This document shows positions 31,981 through 38,784 of a stretch of DNA of 38,784 nt, in pieces. The number at the start of each line of letters is the position of its first letter. The stretch's first letter is position 1. The translations under genes and the position numbers were made by a program. The stretch is from Polyangium sp. y55x31. Its GTDB lineage: Bacteria; Myxococcota_A; Polyangia; Polyangiales; Polyangiaceae. The notes under the pieces were generated by a model. The model made no database searches, was not told the DNA's origin, and saw only the letters and a list, made by a program, of their open reading frames with translations. Location of the stretch: the NCBI RefSeq assembly GCF_029946505.1, contig NZ_JARZHG010000061.1:1-38784 (forward strand), in the 5' to 3' direction.

Positions 31981-32304
31981 GTGTTGGCCGAGAAGCGAAG
32001 ACACCCGCGAAGGGTCGTTCGAATGGCAGTCGCGTTCCAGGTGGGGGATGGGCCGCGCGTCGATGCCTTCTCGCGCGACCTGAGCATCGGCGGCATGTTC
32101 ATCGTCACCGACAAGCCCGCGCCCTTCAACGCGAGCGTGAACCTCTACATGCAACTGCCCGGCGTGAAGCAAGAGGTCATGGTGAAGTCGACGGTGCGCT
32201 GGACCGAGCCCGACGGAATGGGCGTGCAGTTCGGTCTGATGGGCGCACGCGAGACGCACGCGCTGATGCAGCTCCTCACAGGCGCGCCGCCTTCGATCCG
32301 GTGA
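31981..32304 (+). CDS. PilZ domain protein (c-di-GMP receptor)
   Basis: A 107-aa single-domain PilZ protein. The c-di-GMP binding signatures are present: the Arg-rich motif RRHPRR (6-11) at the N-terminus and D33-x-S35-x-x-G38 (SRDLSIGGMF) about 25 residues later, followed by the barrel strands VNLYMQLPG, MVKSTVRW and GVQFGLMG. It is likely a cytoplasmic adaptor that changes partner binding on c-di-GMP binding, with roles in motility, pili or matrix in myxobacteria. GTG 31981 is preceded by GAGGAG. It ends before the inverted-repeat cluster. Confidence 0.93.
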   Translation: MLAEKRRHPRRVVRMAVAFQVGDGPRVDAFSRDLSIGGMFIVTDKPAPFNASVNLYMQLPGVKQEVMVKSTVRWTEPDGMGVQFGLMGARETHALMQLLTGAPPSIR

Positions 32305-32310
32305 CGGTTT

Positions 32311-32449
32311 GTCCGGGCAGGGGTTCTGTCCGGACGAACCCGTAGCGCCGGGGTTTCACCCCGGACCCGACGAGGGGCTATCCGCCCCTCGACCCGGACC
32401 AGGGCCAGCCCTGGACCTTTGATGCATCGACCGCGATGCGGTCGATGCA
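32311..32449. repeat. Cluster of five consecutive inverted repeats
   Basis: Between the convergent PilZ and FecR genes there are five hairpins in a row: GTCCGG 32311-32316 / CCGGAC 32330-32335; CCGGGG 32348-32353 / CCCCGG 32359-32364; CGAGGGGC 32371-32378 / GCCCCTCG 32384-32391; CCAGGGC 32399-32405 / GCCCTGG 32408-32414; and a perfect 12-bp stem TGCATCGACCGC 32423-32434 / GCGGTCGATGCA 32438-32449 with a three-base loop. There is no T-tract. This resembles dispersed REP/ERIC-like palindromic units of GC-rich genomes; its spread in this genome cannot be checked here. It may also block transcription from both sides. Confidence 0.8.
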
Positions 32450-32484
32450 CAGGCGCATGAGTTTTACTCGACGCGAACAGCGTC

Positions 32485-33708
32485 TTACTGACCGAGCTGG
32501 AACGGCACGGCGACGGGGCCACTCGTCCCGACGAACTTGCCCGGGCGCAGCGAGTCGAAGACGCACTGCATGAACCGGGGTTCGAGCGGCGGATCGAAGC
32601 GCACGGACGAGACGGCGCCTTCCGGATCGAGGGAGACGGTCACCGTGGACGTGACCGAGAGACGAACGGAAGGATCTCCGCCGCGGTAGTACGTCTCGAA
32701 GCAGCCCGAGAGGCCCGCATGCACGGAGGCACGCGTGAGCACGGGCGCAGGCTTGGGCGCAGGCGGCGCCTCGGGCACGACGGAGGGCGCCTCCACAGGC
32801 GGAGGCGGCGCAGGCGGTGCGTCCGGACGATCGTGGACGTGCTGCTGCGGGCGCTCGGCGACGCTCGGAGGCGGCGGCGCGAGCGCAGGCTTCGGCGGAG
32901 GCGTTGTGTCCACAGGCGCAGGCGGCGCGGGGGGCGCGCCTTCGACAGGGAGCATGCGGGCGATCTCGCCGCCGTCGAGCGAGAAGGATGCGCGCGCACG
33001 GCCGACGAGGAGGCGGCCCGTGGTGACGCCAGGGCGACCCGCGGGACCGACGGCGACCGCGCCGTGTTCGAGATCGACGAGGACGTCGTCGTTGCCACGC
33101 ACGACGGTGAACGCGGTGCCATGCGCGGCGACACGCGTGCGGCCGACGTCGACGGCGAAGGTCTCGACGAGTCCCTCGGTGGTTTTTCGTGGCGTCACGT
33201 CGGCGCGCAAGGAGCCTCGTTCGAGGCCGAGCACGAGCGGATCCCCGGCCTCGGTGGCCGCAGCGACGATGGTCGCGCGCGCGCCGGGCGCGAGCGTGAC
33301 GCGGACGATGCCACGTTGCACGAGCGTGAGCGGCGCCTCGCCGGCCTCGACGCCGTCACCGGGGCGAAGAAGCGAGAGATCACGCTCGGACTCGCTGCCC
33401 GCAAGGAACGCGATCGTCTCGGGCGCACGCCACCGAACGGCAAAACTCGCGGGCGTTTCGTTCTTCGATCGCGCGCCGAAGCTCGCGACAGCGATCACCG
33501 CCGCAGCGGCCGCGCAAGCCGCGAGGCCAATCCGCGCGCCGCGCCCGATGCGAGGGAGCGCTCGGGATGCGCGCGCTTGCTCGTCCTGATCGATGCGCTC
33601 GTCGAGCCTCTGCTCGATCACATCCCAGGGCAGCTCGGGCGGCTTCTCGTCGGCGAGCGCGCCGCGCATCACCTCGAGGGCGCGCGTGCCGGGGTCGTTG
33701 TCGCTCAC
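32485..33708 (-). CDS. FecR-domain protein, anti-sigma-like
   Basis: A 407-aa protein. Residues 1-56 are cytoplasmic and helical and would contact the sigma factor. One membrane helix (57-77) is followed by a FecR-like periplasmic domain (about 90-245; LRADVTPRKTTEG, VDVGRTRVAAHGTAFTVVRG, VDLEHGAVAVG). A Pro-rich linker (255-325) leads to a C-terminal AgmX/TonB-like domain with SGCFETYY, VTVSLDPEGAVSSVRFDPPL and FMQCVFDSLRPGKF. The GTG start overlaps the sigma stop as GTGA, so the two are co-translated, as for sigma/anti-sigma pairs. No TonB-dependent receptor is adjacent, so the signal is unknown. Confidence 0.85.
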   Translation of the reverse strand: MSDNDPGTRALEVMRGALADEKPPELPWDVIEQRLDERIDQDEQARASRALPRIGRGARIGLAACAAAAAVIAVASFGARSKNETPASFAVRWRAPETIAFLAGSESERDLSLLRPGDGVEAGEAPLTLVQRGIVRVTLAPGARATIVAAATEAGDPLVLGLERGSLRADVTPRKTTEGLVETFAVDVGRTRVAAHGTAFTVVRGNDDVLVDLEHGAVAVGPAGRPGVTTGRLLVGRARASFSLDGGEIARMLPVEGAPPAPPAPVDTTPPPKPALAPPPPSVAERPQQHVHDRPDAPPAPPPPVEAPSVVPEAPPAPKPAPVLTRASVHAGLSGCFETYYRGGDPSVRLSVTSTVTVSLDPEGAVSSVRFDPPLEPRFMQCVFDSLRPGKFVGTSGPVAVPFQLGQ

Positions 33709-34511
33709 GTGGTTTTCCCCTCCGCCGAAAGAGCATTCGACGCTTGGCCGCTCCGCTCGGACGCGCCGAGCTGCGCTCCCAAACCCCCGATTTCATCCAC
33801 GAGCTGCGCGAGCGCAGGCTCCTCCCGCATGAGCTCGGCGAGCTCGCGCCGCGCGTAGAACAACCTCGTTCGCACCGTGAGCACGGGAGCATCCACGATC
33901 GTCGCGATCTCGGCGGGCGCCAAGCCCTCGATGTCGTGCAGCACGTACACCGTACGTTTCTTCTCGGAGATCCGATCGAGCAGCCGCTTGAACGCGACGA
34001 GCCGGCGCCGGAGCGTCGCCTCCTCGTCGGGCAAGAGGCCGGAGTCCCGCTCGTGCTCAGTCGCGAGCGGCTCGTCCGCGAAAACCGGACGGCTGCGCTC
34101 GGCCCTGCGGATCATGAGCACCACGTTCACCGTGATGCGATGAATCCAGGTGGAGAACTTCGACTGCCCGCGGAAGTCACCGAGGCTCCGGTGCACCTGG
34201 AGGAAGACCTCCTGCACCACGTCCTCGATGTCGCTCGCGCGGCCGAGCATGCGGAAGACGAGCCGCGCCACGGCCTCCCGGTGCATCCGGTAGAGGGCCG
34301 AGAAGGCGCCCCTGTCGCCGCTCCGGGCACGCCGGACGAGCTCGTCTACGTCCGCGGTGTCCACGAAGGCCCGAGTGGCCAGGCTCGCGCTCGGCCATGC
34401 GAAAAACGACCGGGATGGAGCGACAGCGGGCGCCGAGACCAGCGACGAGATCGCGCGCGGCAGCGCCACGGGGTACACGAACGGGTCCGTTGCGCGGAGG
34501 CGGGGGCGCAT
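33705..34511 (-). CDS. ECF-type RNA polymerase sigma factor
   Basis: A sigma factor of up to 268 aa. Region 2 (about residues 55-135) has DELVRRARSGDRGAFSALY, DIEDVVQEVFLQVHRSL and FSTWIHRITVNVV; region 4 (about 180-235) has ISEKKRTVYVLHDIEGLAPAEIA and TVRTRLFYARREL. The 50-residue N-terminal extension before region 2 is unusual; the real start may be a GTG at 34364 (218 aa), which lacks a ribosome binding site, as does ATG 34511. It directs transcription from genes controlled through the co-translated FecR-type membrane protein. Confidence 0.92.
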   Translation of the reverse strand: MRPRLRATDPFVYPVALPRAISSLVSAPAVAPSRSFFAWPSASLATRAFVDTADVDELVRRARSGDRGAFSALYRMHREAVARLVFRMLGRASDIEDVVQEVFLQVHRSLGDFRGQSKFSTWIHRITVNVVLMIRRAERSRPVFADEPLATEHERDSGLLPDEEATLRRRLVAFKRLLDRISEKKRTVYVLHDIEGLAPAEIATIVDAPVLTVRTRLFYARRELAELMREEPALAQLVDEIGGLGAQLGASERSGQASNALSAEGKTT

Positions 34512-34712
34512 TCACGCGGCCGCCCTTTTGCACGAAATTTGTCCATTTCCCGCGGCCGGACGCAACGTCGGCGCATGCTCTACATCGCCGTGGGATTGAC
34601 CGTCGCCCTCGTCGCCGCCGACCTGCTCGACCTGTCGTCGCGCAAGTCCGCTCGCCGACGTCTCGGCGATCTGTGACGGACGGCAGAAGCGCCGCCCGCA
34701 ACGTACCCTTCG

Positions 34713-34757
34713 AAAAAAGTTCGGGGGCGAAGCTTCGTCTACCGAAGCCTCACCCCC
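34713..34757 (-). terminator. Rho-independent terminator after the basic small protein
   Basis: On the minus strand a stem of about 13 pairs (GGGGG/CCCCC at the base, GCTTCG/CGAAGC at the top, two mismatches) closes a five-base loop and is followed by GAAC and a run of six T (34718-34713). It starts 10 bases after the stop of the basic protein gene. Confidence 0.85.
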
Positions 34758-34767
34758 GCCTTGTTCC

Positions 34768-35118
34768 TCAGGCCGCGGCCTTCTTCTCGCCGGGGAAGAT
34801 CGCCTTGAGGTCGACCTTCTCCTGCTTCTTCTGCTCGAGGATGTAGTTGACCGCGCGGAGGATGCGCGTCTTGGAGGGGCCGCTGATGGACTTGCCCGCG
34901 ATCGCCGACGCGATCGCGCGGTCCGTCACGGGGCGGCCGCTGCGGGGCTTCTTGAGCCCCTCCTTCTTCTTCGCGCCGTCCTCGCTCTTGCGGGCGAGGC
35001 GCTTGGTCAGACGGATCGCCCGATCCTCGGGGCGCAGCTTCTCGATCTTCTGGGACGCCGCGATGATCCTGCGCGGGTCGATCGCCTTGGCCTTGAGGAA
35101 CTCTTCGAACGTGCTCAT
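34768..35118 (-). CDS. Small lysine-rich protein, possibly DNA-binding
   Basis: A 116-aa basic protein. Residues 1-45 are helical (FEEFLKAKAID, IIAASQKIEKL). A Lys-rich linker (46-62, EDGAKKKEGLKKPR) contains SGRPVT, whose GRP core resembles an AT-hook. A second helical part (ITDRAIASAIAG-like, then SKTRILRAVNYILEQKKQEK) follows. The composition suggests a nucleoid-associated or RNA-binding protein. It is not a known HU or H-NS sequence. AAGG precedes ATG 35118 with about eight-base spacing; a GTG three codons upstream is the alternative. It has its own terminator and is divergent from purine nucleoside phosphorylase. Confidence 0.75.
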   Translation of the reverse strand: MSTFEEFLKAKAIDPRRIIAASQKIEKLRPEDRAIRLTKRLARKSEDGAKKKEGLKKPRSGRPVTDRAIASAIAGKSISGPSKTRILRAVNYILEQKKQEKVDLKAIFPGEKKAAA

Positions 35119-35284
35119 CGGATTCACCTTGGAAGCTTCTGGAGGAGCGGGCTACGCGCGAGGTTCGGCGCGGTTACCCCTCAACGACGCAGGAGGGCGC
35201 GCACCCTATCACGGACGCCCGAACCCTGCACCCTTCTCGAACCGACCAAAGAAAGGACGGACGGCGGAGCGGGCGCGGCCAAAC

Positions 35285-35312
35285 GTTTACCCGCCCCGTC
35301 GGCCTGTACTAC
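35285..35312 (+). promoter_or_regulatory. Possible promoter for a leaderless mRNA
   Basis: GTTTAC (35285-35290) and TACTAC (35307-35312) are 16 bases apart, and the expected start of transcription would be within 2-4 bases of ATG 35323. No Shine-Dalgarno lies before this ATG, which fits a leaderless message. Weak consensus match. Confidence 0.25.
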
Positions 35313-35322
35313 CCTCCGACAA

Positions 35323-36186
35323 ATGAGCCTGATCTCTCACCTCGACGAGGCCGTCGCCGTCATCCGATCGAAGAGCCCGATCACCCCGGTGGTCGGCGTG
35401 GTGCTCGGTTCGGGGCTCGGCGCGTGGGCCGAGAGCCTCGAGGAGCACGTGGTGCTCCCCTACAGCGAAATCCCGTTCATGCCCGTGTCGACCGTCGTCG
35501 GGCACGCGGGCAAGCTCTGGATCGGCCTCGCGAACGGCGTGCCGGTCGCCTGTCTGCAAGGCCGCGTGCACCTCTACGAGGGCCACGCGCCCGAGCGCGC
35601 GGTGTTCGGCGCGCGGCTGCTCGCGCGGCTCGGGTGTCGCGCGGCGCTCTTGACGAACGCCGCCGGCGGTACGAGGCCCACGTTCCAGCCCGGGGACCTG
35701 ATGCTCATTCGTGATCACCTGAACCTGACGGGACAAAACCCGCTCGTCGGGCCAAACGAAGCCGGCCTCGGTCCGCGCTTCCCGGACATGACGCACGCCT
35801 ACGATCGGCGCATCGCGGCGCTCGCGCGCGAGGCGGCCGCGGACGCGGGCGTGTCGATCCACGAGGGCGTGTACGCAGGGCTGCTCGGCCCGTCGTACGA
35901 AACGCCGGCCGAGATCGCGATGCTGAGGACGCTCGGCGCGGACGCGGTCGGGATGAGCACGGTGCACGAGGTGATCGCGCTCCGGCACATGGGCGTGCGC
36001 TGCGGCGCGATGTCGTGCATCACGAACCTCGCCGCGGGCCTGAGCCCGACGCCGCTCGATCACGCCGAGGTCGAGGAGACGGCGCGGCAGTCGCGCGAGC
36101 GGTTCACGGGGCTGCTCTCGGCCTGGGTGAAGAAGGTCGGCGCAGCGATCACCGGCGGCGGAAGCTGGCGAGGAGGAGCGGCTTGA
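35323..36186 (+). CDS. punA: Purine nucleoside phosphorylase (trimeric type)
   Basis: A 287-aa cytoplasmic enzyme cleaving purine nucleosides with phosphate to base and ribose-1-phosphate (salvage). The family motifs are in order: VLGSGLG (28-33, phosphate loop), QGRVHLYEGH (79-88, with the His and Glu), TNAAGG (111-116), DHLNLTGQNP (131-140), YAGLLGPSYETPAE (184-197, Glu193 for base binding), GMSTVHEV (210-217) and CITNLAAG (232-239). Asn235 fits preference for 6-oxopurines (inosine, guanosine). Length and fold match trimeric PNPs. TTGA overlap joins it to the cytidine deaminase gene, so the two salvage enzymes are co-translated. Confidence 0.96.
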   Translation: MSLISHLDEAVAVIRSKSPITPVVGVVLGSGLGAWAESLEEHVVLPYSEIPFMPVSTVVGHAGKLWIGLANGVPVACLQGRVHLYEGHAPERAVFGARLLARLGCRAALLTNAAGGTRPTFQPGDLMLIRDHLNLTGQNPLVGPNEAGLGPRFPDMTHAYDRRIAALAREAAADAGVSIHEGVYAGLLGPSYETPAEIAMLRTLGADAVGMSTVHEVIALRHMGVRCGAMSCITNLAAGLSPTPLDHAEVEETARQSRERFTGLLSAWVKKVGAAITGGGSWRGGAA

Positions 36187-36629
36187 TCGATCCGCAGACG
36201 ACCATCGACTGGGCCGCGCTCGAGCGCGCGGCGCTCGACGTGCAGACCCGCGCGCACGCGCCGTACTCGACGTACCAGGTCGGCGCCGCGCTGCTCACCG
36301 CGTCGGGTCGGATCTTCACCGGTTGCAACGTGGAGAACGCGTCGTACGGGCTCTCGATCTGCGCCGAGCGTTCGGCGATCGTACAGATGGTGGCCGCAGG
36401 CGAGCGCGATCCGATCGCGCTCACGGTCGTGACGCCGGGCTCGTCGAAGCTCGGTCCCGACGTTTCGAGCCCGCCGATCGGCGCGCCATGCGGGATGTGC
36501 CGGCAGACGCTCGCCGAGTTCGCGGACGATATGCCGATCCGGATGCTCGTCGCCGGTCACGACGGGCTCTCGCGCAGGACGTCACTCGCGGCGCTCCTGC
36601 CCGAGGCGTTCCGCGCGAGATCGAGCTGA
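36183..36629 (+). CDS. cdd: Cytidine deaminase
   Basis: A 148-aa tetrameric-type enzyme converting cytidine and deoxycytidine to uridine. Zinc ligands are Cys60 in ICAERSA with catalytic Glu62, and Cys103/Cys106 in PCGMCRQ. The substrate-binding strand GCNVENASYG (47-56) is typical. The start is a TTG at 36183 inside the phosphorylase stop (TTGA); GAGGAGGAG at 36168-36176 is a strong ribosome binding site at the right spacing and no ATG or GTG is better placed. It forms a nucleoside-salvage operon with the phosphorylase. It ends 21 bases from the stop of the convergent coiled-coil gene. Confidence 0.95.
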   Translation: MIDPQTTIDWAALERAALDVQTRAHAPYSTYQVGAALLTASGRIFTGCNVENASYGLSICAERSAIVQMVAAGERDPIALTVVTPGSSKLGPDVSSPPIGAPCGMCRQTLAEFADDMPIRMLVAGHDGLSRRTSLAALLPEAFRARSS

Positions 36630-36650
36630 GCGGCCGCGGGGGCGCTCGAC

Positions 36651-38784
36651 TCACTCCGCGTCGATCGGCCGCGACTCGACTTCCTGAATCCGCTGCACGG
36701 CCTGCAGGAGCGACTCGCGCGCGCGTTCGAGCGCGAGCTTGTCCTCTTCCCACCGCGCGCGGACGCGCGTGAGGCGCGCCGCCGCGTTGACGCCGTCGGC
36801 CACGAGCGTCGCCTTCTCCGCGGCGAGCGCGTCGCGCTCCTCTTCGCGCTTGCGCAGCTCCTCTTCGAGCCGCGCGACGTCGGCCACGCGGGCCGCGAGA
36901 TCCGCGCGCAGCGTGCCCTCGTCCCGGCGCGCCGCTTCGATCGCCGCGCGCGCCTCTTCGAGCTCGGTCCCGAGCGCGGCGATGCGCGCTTCGAGCTCGG
37001 CCGCGGCGGCGCGCAAGGTCGTCTCCTGCTCGGCGAGCGCGCGCTTGCGGACCTCGCGCTCTTCCTCGGCCTCCGCTGCGCGCGCCGCGTCGTTCGCGCG
37101 CGCTCGCTCCTCGTGCTCCGCGACGGCCTTCCGCGTGGCCTCTTCGGCGCCCGCGATCGCCGCGGCATGACGCGCTTCGAGCTCGGCCACGGCGCGCGCG
37201 TGCGCCTCCTCGAGCTCTTGCTCGCGCGCCTTGACCCGCTCGTCCGCCGCGCGCGTCGCTTCCTCGATGGCGCGGGCCTTGGCTTCTTCGATCGCCTGCG
37301 CCTTCTCGGCGCTCGCCGCTTCGAGGGCTTTTACGTGATCGGCTTCGAGCCGCGCGAGCGTGGCCGCGTGCTCCTCGCGGAGCTTCGTGATCTCCTCTTG
37401 CCGCGCGCGCTCCGCCTCGCTCGCGCCCGCGGATCGCAGCGCCTCGATCGCCGCCGCGTGCTCCTCGCCGAGCTTCTTGATCTCCGCGGCGTGCTCCTCG
37501 CGCGCCTTGCCGAGCTCCACGCCCTGCTCCGCGCTGAGCTCGCCGATCTCGGCCGCGTGCTCGTCGCGCAGCTTCGCGATCGCCGCCGCGTGTTCGTCGC
37601 CGAGCTTCTTGATCGCGGCCGCGTGCTCCTCACCGAGCCGCGCGATCTCTGCTGCGTGCTCCTTCCCGAGCCGCTCGGCCTCGCTCGCGCGCGTCCGCGC
37701 CTCTGCGTCCGCGACGGCTTGCGAGAGCGTCTCGCTCGACGTCCGGAGCTGCTCCTCCCGCATCGCGATCGCGGCCTCTTTATCGAGCCTCGCCGCCGCG
37801 AGCTCCGCGTCGCGCGTCGCGAGCTTCTCCTCGACGCGCTCGAGCAGGAGCTGGAAGTTCTGCACGCGCTTCTCGAGCGCCTCGCGATCGTCGCGCAGCT
37901 TGCTGAGCTCGGCGTCGACCTGCTCGCGCGAGCCTTCGAACTCGATCATGCGATCGAGCTGATCGGCCTTCTCGCGCTCCAGCACGAGCGCCTGATCCCG
38001 CAGCTCGATGAGCTCCTTGTCACGCTGCGAGACCTGCTCGCGCAGGGCGAGGATCTCCTTGTCCTTCTTGTTCAGGGCCTCGCGCAGATCGAGGAACTCG
38101 CGGCTCGACACGCCGCCGAGGCGCGAGGTGGCGGTGAGCGCCGCCGTGCCCGTCAAACCACCTCCGCCTTGCACGGCCGCCGTCGCCGCGATCGCCGCGG
38201 AGAGCTTCGCCTTGAGCTCCTCGGCCTCGCGCTTGAGCCGCGCCACGTCGGCCGATCCTTCGCTCGCCTTGGCGAGATCGGCTTCGAGCTTCGACACGTT
38301 GGCGCGCGAGGCATGGAGCTCCTGATCGAGGCGCGCGCTCTCGTCTCGCGTCCGAGCGAGCTCGCCCCGGAGCGTCTCGATCTCTTGCTGGACGCGCGGG
38401 ACGTCGCCTTCGAGGCGCGCGAAATCACCCTTGGCGCGCGTGAGCTCGTCCTTCGCTTGCGTGAGTTCGTCGCGGCTGCGCGCGAGCTCGTCCTTGCTAC
38501 GCGCGAGCTCGTCCTTGCTGCGCGCGAGCTCCGCGCGGAGTCGATCGAGCTCCGCCGTATCCGTCGCTTGCGGGGCCGGCGGGCGCTCGCTCGCGCGGAA
38601 GGGCGCCGCGGGCGGAGGCACCGAGCGCGTCGTGGCAGGCGCGGGTGCTGCTGCGGTCGGACGCGGCGGCGTCGCGGCCGTGGATCCACCAGGACGCGGC
38701 GGCGCGGGGGGCGGCGGCGCAGCGGCCGCGGGAGCGGGCGCAGGCGGCGGTGCAGGAGGCGGCACGGCCGCGACAGGCGCGGGC
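36651..38784 (-). CDS. Long coiled-coil protein, N-terminus beyond the right edge
   Basis: 710 residues are visible; the frame remains open to the window edge, so the true start is outside, and a GTG at 38765 lies inside low-complexity sequence. The visible N-terminus is Pro/Ala-rich (to about residue 65), then nearly everything is predicted coiled coil: tandem heptads of the type LARSKDE near 38440-38535, a conventional coil, and seven or more 11-residue units of the type LGEEHAAAIKK (about 37330-37680), then a long Ala/Glu/Arg coil to the C-terminus. The domain outside the window would define the function; a cytoskeletal, polarity or segregation role is plausible but not shown. Confidence 0.82.
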   Translation of the reverse strand, partial: PAPVAAVPPPAPPPAPAPAAAAPPPPAPPRPGGSTAATPPRPTAAAPAPATTRSVPPPAAPFRASERPPAPQATDTAELDRLRAELARSKDELARSKDELARSRDELTQAKDELTRAKGDFARLEGDVPRVQQEIETLRGELARTRDESARLDQELHASRANVSKLEADLAKASEGSADVARLKREAEELKAKLSAAIAATAAVQGGGGLTGTAALTATSRLGGVSSREFLDLREALNKKDKEILALREQVSQRDKELIELRDQALVLEREKADQLDRMIEFEGSREQVDAELSKLRDDREALEKRVQNFQLLLERVEEKLATRDAELAAARLDKEAAIAMREEQLRTSSETLSQAVADAEARTRASEAERLGKEHAAEIARLGEEHAAAIKKLGDEHAAAIAKLRDEHAAEIGELSAEQGVELGKAREEHAAEIKKLGEEHAAAIEALRSAGASEAERARQEEITKLREEHAATLARLEADHVKALEAASAEKAQAIEEAKARAIEEATRAADERVKAREQELEEAHARAVAELEARHAAAIAGAEEATRKAVAEHEERARANDAARAAEAEEEREVRKRALAEQETTLRAAAAELEARIAALGTELEEARAAIEAARRDEGTLRADLAARVADVARLEEELRKREEERDALAAEKATLVADGVNAAARLTRVRARWEEDKLALERARESLLQAVQRIQEVESRPIDAE
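37330..37680 (-). repeat. 33-nt coding repeats (11-residue coiled-coil units)
   Basis: Within the coiled-coil gene 33-nt units recur, encoding variants of (L)G-(E/D)-E-H-A-A-A-I-K-K. Units are most alike between 37441 and 37680. Eleven-residue (hendecad) periodicity is known to give straight or slightly right-handed coils. The repeats are in-frame protein repeats, not CRISPR or satellite DNA. Confidence 0.7.
38440..38535 (-). repeat. 21-nt coding repeats (heptad units)
   Basis: Tandem 21-nt units (for example GCGCGAGCTCGTCCTTGCT on the plus strand at about 38479-38521) encode heptads of the type LARSKDE / LTQAKDE in the same coiled-coil gene. Unit-to-unit identity is highest in the middle copies, suggesting recent expansion. 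Confidence 0.7.

Noticed and set aside
34575-34676. A 33-codon plus-strand frame encoding a single hydrophobic helix with basic tail
   Set aside because: A possible small membrane peptide, but there is no ribosome binding site and it is too short to judge by codon use; needs expression data or conservation.
37330-38535. Tandem 21- and 33-nt repeats as a CRISPR array or satellite
   Set aside because: They are in-frame with a coiled-coil protein, without unique spacers of constant length.
1-38784. Window as a circular molecule joining the two Pro/Ala-rich genes at the edges
   Set aside because: Both edge genes are on the minus strand and Pro/Ala-rich, but joining the ends puts them out of frame by one base; the similarity is compositional only.

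Overview
The window reads as chromosomal DNA of a GC-rich myxobacterium, most likely in the Polyangiaceae/Sorangium group. This is an inference from gene content and base composition; no database search was possible. Supporting signs are very high GC with strong G/C at third codon positions, a Ser/Thr kinase in one operon with a TPR protein, a PilZ protein, large vWA-type lipoproteins, an ECF sigma/FecR pair and a type III polyketide synthase. No phage, insertion sequence, CRISPR array or plasmid function was found.

Layout. 1-3595 (minus) is a tightly packed set: membrane protein with a thioredoxin-like tail, small exported protein, zinc-ribbon Ser/Thr kinase and a TPR protein that leaves the left edge. 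3723-4901 (plus) is an ABC/SMC-like ATPase with a destroyed Walker A motif. 4991-6355 (minus) is a large lipoprotein, followed by tRNA-Leu(CAG). 6941-9603 pairs a single-domain response regulator with a glycogen-debranching-type glycosidase by a TGATG overlap. 9743-14485 holds a periplasmic binding protein, a TatT-like lipoprotein, an MMPL/RND transporter and a dienelactone-hydrolase-type enzyme, closed by a strong terminator.

15160-18020 is the most interesting block. A 78-aa small protein is followed by a type III polyketide synthase that matches RppA (1,3,6,8-tetrahydroxynaphthalene synthase) residue for residue at the active site, an aldo/keto reductase and an NTF2/SnoaL-fold protein. Synthase, ketone-type reductase and NTF2-fold protein in a row parallel the logic of fungal DHN-melanin synthesis (tetrahydroxynaphthalene, reduction, dehydration by the NTF2-fold scytalone dehydratase). 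The usual bacterial partners (P450 or cupin) are absent from the window. The convergent neighbour is an acetoacetate-decarboxylase-like protein that seems to lack the Schiff-base lysine.

18888-23284 contains a zinc-ribbon/GIDE-like membrane protein and, on the minus strand, an OmpR-type two-component system running into an enolase-superfamily dipeptide epimerase. 23686-29757 contains a cysteine-rich repeat lipoprotein, a GMC oxidoreductase with a co-translated small partner, an epoxide hydrolase and a 775-aa vWA lipoprotein. 29960-34511 has a nucleotidyltransferase-fold protein, a membrane-anchored hypothetical protein, a PilZ protein, a cluster of five inverted repeats, and the FecR/ECF sigma pair. 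34768-38784 has a small basic protein that may bind DNA, purine nucleoside phosphorylase coupled to cytidine deaminase (nucleoside salvage), and a long coiled-coil protein leaving the right edge.
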